64,000 nt of DNA. It comes from Phoronis australis. Lineage: Eukaryota; Phoronida; Phoronidae. The position numbers were made by a program, and so were the translations under genes. How positions within the stretch are numbered: the first letter of the stretch is position 1; every line of letters begins with the position of its first letter. The notes under the pieces were generated by a model. It was given only the letters and a program-made list of their open reading frames with translations. It was not told the origin of the DNA and did not search any database. This document shows positions 60,861 through 64,000 of this stretch, piece after piece. The stretch is taken from positions 62,001-126,000 of the forward strand of contig NMRA01000049.1 of the NCBI GenBank assembly GCA_002633005.1, read 5' to 3'.

Positions 60861-61032
60861 TATTACTGTATTGCTTCGCCTTTAGGACCACGGACCTATA
60901 TCTGAAATTATGGCCTTTTTAATCCTAGTAGTTCGCATACTGGCGCATTCGCCTAAGTTTCGCATTATCTAAGTGCAGTTCTGCGCGGACGACCATGGAT
61001 CTAATGGCATGGAAATACGGTAGTGTGCCCAG

Positions 61033-61203
61033 ATAATAGAGGTGCTGAGGGACGGTTGCAGCATTTGTCTAGTAGTTAATAAGAACCCGGAAGAATTGAG
61101 AAAGTTCAAAATTAATCTAGGTTTACCAGAAAATCCTAATCTAAAAGAATACCAAGCTTGGCTTATTAACAGAGTGCAAAAACTTTCCCATGCAGTTCTC
61201 TGA
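61033..61203 (+). CDS. Possible 3' exon of an unrecognised plus-strand gene
   Basis: After acceptor-like TGTGCCCAG, 56 codons and a stop. Contains EVLRDGCSICLVVNKNPEEL and LGLPENPNLKEYQAWLINRV. Residue composition looks like real soluble protein, unlike the surrounding frames. No family recognised and no upstream exon found. It may be a fragment of a mobile element. Confidence 0.35.
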   Translation: MIEVLRDGCSICLVVNKNPEELRKFKINLGLPENPNLKEYQAWLINRVQKLSHAVL

Positions 61204-62579
61204 AACAAATGTTCTCAGTAACCCTAAGCGTGAGTTACGCTTTTAGCGAACACAGCAACTGTGGGAAAAAACACCCACCAAGGACCGTAATATCCAATTT
61301 GTGACACAGCGGGAATACGAGTTTTTAGCTGATCCCTGCTTTTATCTTTCAAGATTGACGCCAATGATGCATTAGTAGTTGACCGAACAAGGATTGGTTG
61401 AAATCATCAAAACAGGGTTTAGTGTCCTTTTAGTAAAAGTAAATAACATTATGTGTATTCGTCTTTAGGGCAAGCATTCATAAACGTTGATGATCAGCTG
61501 TTTTACAACTAATTAGCATGGCATTAAAGCGTAAATTACTACAAGTAATATGTTGGCCAATCACATGAGATTACCATGAGTGAATAGAACCTACAAGTCA
61601 CGTGATTGGAACCTAGGCTTCTCACGGTAAGATACAGCTCTCGCAGCTGACGAACAGGAAAGATAAGATGTCTTATGAACATTCACATGCAATTTTTTTA
61701 AGACAACACATCTTTATTTTTTAATTTACCAGAGTTTCCAAATGCTGAACAGGGCAGCCTAACTAGTGTTTCTATTTGGATGCCCTGGACACCTTCCAGA
61801 TAGAGTGCCCAGTGGCATACCCTCTCAAAAATATTGGCAAGCTCTTTCCAGAGTCTGCTAGTCCTCAGAGACACATATAGACCATAAAGTTTCTGCAGAG
61901 AAAATATGCCAAAGCAAATTGACGTCATCTGATGTTTCTTAAAGTGATGGCTTAATCAGTGTGAGGCATAATTTGCCAAAAAGCTTCCAGCATATGGGGA
62001 AGACCTATGCAGGCACTCAATCCCTCGATTTGAGGGGCGAATATTGGCCCTATTCCCCTCTGAAAAATATCAAAAATGGATGCGAAATTACCCTCATAAG
62101 ACCCATTCCCCACCAGAGATTAAAATTCCCCTCAAGGTGCATCTCACTTGTAATTCACACAGTCAATGATTCGAAACAGCACAAAATGTTTTGATTTGGC
62201 TTCTTGAGGCAGAGTCGATGATGGCTTTTTAAATGAAAGGGGTAGTAGTACTGTTCAGTGACAGAAATTGGGGGTACAATTTTCCTCACAAAAAATTCCC
62301 CTCTTAGAAGACACAGGCACTTTTCCCCTCTGGTGAATGAGCGCTCTGCCAGGGGATGCGGTCTCTAATGGGAGCCAATTGAGACAGCGGTACTAGCTCA
62401 CTGGCAATCCCAGGTAGTGCTTTCACCACACAATTCATTTCCTGGAAAAAAATTGGAGTAAATGGGTCCCTCATCAAAAAGACTGCCATGAAGCAGTTCC
62501 ATTAAATAACGGCAATGAAGCTGGTTCTCCGCAGCCATTTTCAAGACCGACCCATATTTACTCCACTCTTACCCATTTC

Positions 62580-62900
62580 CCACACTATCTTCCGAACGTT
62601 TGGTCAAACATACCAGAAATATCGGCAGATCATCTACTAGAAAATTTACAGACAACTGTAAATATTCAAAAGAGAAATAGCAGATGTTTCCAACCTATTG
62701 TGCGCAAAACAGACTCCTGCAAATAGTTTCTATTCCCACGTACAATACCAGACTGGAACCAACTGCCAGAGCCGAGGAATTAGTTTGGTGCAGCTCAATC
62801 TACTGCCTTACTGGGAAGCCTTTCGATCAGGCCTCAAATCACTGCCGTTTTGATTACTTTGCTCTCTCTCTCTCCCCGTTGCCACTATTGGTTACTGCAA
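62580..62900 (+). pseudogene. Relic of a LINE reverse-transcriptase C-terminus
   Basis: One plus frame reads QKRNSRCFQPIVRKTDSCK, stop, FLFPRTIPDWNQLPE, then a stop. The FFPRT-x-x-WN-x-LP motif closes the ORF of many non-LTR retrotransposons. In-frame stops and loss of upstream RT motifs show it is dead. Confidence 0.65.
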
Positions 62901-63056
62901 CGTGACAGACAGATTCAGATTTGGATTCATAACTACCTGAGAATTAAATACAAACTTTAAACTAGGTCCTCACGATGCCGGTGAATGGTGAATCCCGGAA
63001 GTAAATATAACCTCTGCCACAGCGCTACCTATATGTGACTCTCGTCAGTCATGAAT

Positions 63057-63078
63057 CTACCGGCTATACAGCCGGTAG
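63057..63078. repeat. Perfect 9-bp stem hairpin
   Basis: CTACCGGCT, ATAC, AGCCGGTAG. GC-rich in AT-rich surroundings and flanked by CG-containing sequence (GATGACGCGCACGG). It could be a regulatory palindrome or the end of a small element. Confidence 0.4.
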
Positions 63079-63109
63079 ATGACGCGCACGGTATCATTCC
63101 GAGCAGCAC

Positions 63110-64000
63110 GCGTTTAATCACTGGTCAACATCTTTGCGAACAAAGTTTTCTCTCCACTGCAAATATTTCATTTCTGCAGCAATGTTTAATAGCCGCGTGG
63201 CCGATTTAACCGTTGTGTTATTCATACCACGTGCGGAATACAGGGCAGCAATTTGAAAACAAAAGTCAGCGACAAATGCACGCCCCGCCGGCGATCAAAT
63301 TGGCACCGTGACACCCACTGATCCACATTTCGTGAACATATTCCAATTAAGCACCGATTTGACTGTACAACAGACCGCAAACTGCATCCACATGTACACT
63401 TCCTCCATCAGATGCCAGTTTCAGGGTCGGGTCCAGAACTTTAGTTAGGAGGGGGAGCAGAGTATTCATCATGTAGCCAGGATTTCGGCCCCGCCCAGGC
63501 CTCACTCAGTCCCGACTGAACTGGCAAATGGAATTCGGGAAAATTTTAGGGGGTCCATGGCCCCCTCTAAATCCTCCTCTGATTTTGTTTACGTAAAGCG
63601 CTACCTGTGTTATAGTATATAAGTAAGTAAGAAGTAAAATGTTTATTTATCGGTATCGGAGATTGACAGAAAAACAGAAGCTAAGTGATAAAATGAGAAA
63701 TCAATATGTAGAAAACAGGTAGAAGGGCTATGTACAGAAAGTATACAAATAGACATGACTTGTCAAACATCAAAAGACAGTTGACAGCGTATTTGGCAAA
63801 GGTGGCATTCAGTTCACACTGAGCTTGGCTTATCATGGCGACTTAACTCATTTGTAAAGGTATTGAGATCTTGGCAACACAAAATATTTGACATGTGGGT
63901 TGCGATTGCATTTTTGGATTTAAATTAAAAAATAAATGAAACATTTTAGCACCCTGCTTGGCAAATAGCTAAAACCATTGTCGATTTAGTTGGGCAAGTT
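63110..64000. other. Right end, no gene seen
   Basis: Moderately GC-rich to 63600, then AT-rich. No exon with recognisable motif, RNA gene or defined repeat end. Confidence 0.35.

Noticed and set aside
60969-61208. 79-residue minus-strand frame
   Set aside because: It is opposite the better plus-strand candidate exon, and its composition looks non-coding.

Overview
The window is intron-rich animal DNA, most likely from an aquatic invertebrate. I cannot name the species from sequence alone. The evidence is GT-AG introns from a few hundred bases to many kilobases, dense short mobile elements, and several places where two divergent haplotypes were left side by side in the assembly. Single-N contig joins lie at 861, 2908, 41036 and 49354, single Ns at 2248 and 14515, and one large N gap at 50821-51225.

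One gene dominates. A minus-strand Roco-family gene, LRRK1-like, runs from about 46.6 kb (possibly 60.6 kb) down to 4943. I assembled 15 coding exons whose splice phases all agree, about 1,095 codons. They encode an N-terminal ankyrin-repeat region (exons between 46607 and 22923), a leucine-rich-repeat region (17788 to 8558), and the first half of the Roc GTPase domain with P-loop, switch I and a DFGGQ switch II (6475 to 4943). The rest of Roc, COR, the kinase and any WD40 part are not visible and must lie beyond base 1 or be missing. The true first exon is uncertain.

Left end: 151-3412 (+) is a broken copy of a two-module Cys/His protein of a type I associate with multicopy, mobile-element-like genes of aquatic animals. 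It runs into a tandem array of about 140-bp units (3395-3910). Introns carry foldback/MITE-like elements (7597-7894, 10829-11174, 29291-29600, 31576-31761, 53697-54340), tRNA-like SINE candidates, a 16-bp minisatellite and LINE relics (42309-42909, 62580-62900).

The most striking component is an interspersed element in at least nine places (9058, 19430, 20466, 23700, 33398, 42985, 47640/49355, 55143, 55948). Every copy has the same orientation, opposite to the LRRK-like gene. Each holds repeated CCACTAGG(T/G/A)GGC boxes about 145-160 bp apart, which closely match the core recognition motif of the insulator protein CTCF. Its ends carry a 10-bp inverted pair, ATGCGCCCAC and GTGGGCGCAT.

38488-47530 and 48071-50345 are internal near-duplicates. 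They break exactly at single Ns and look like unmerged alleles, so the second copy of the first ankyrin exon (39899-40111) is probably an assembly artefact. The alleles differ by insertions of about 0.6 and 3.3 kb and by one small transposon-like insert.
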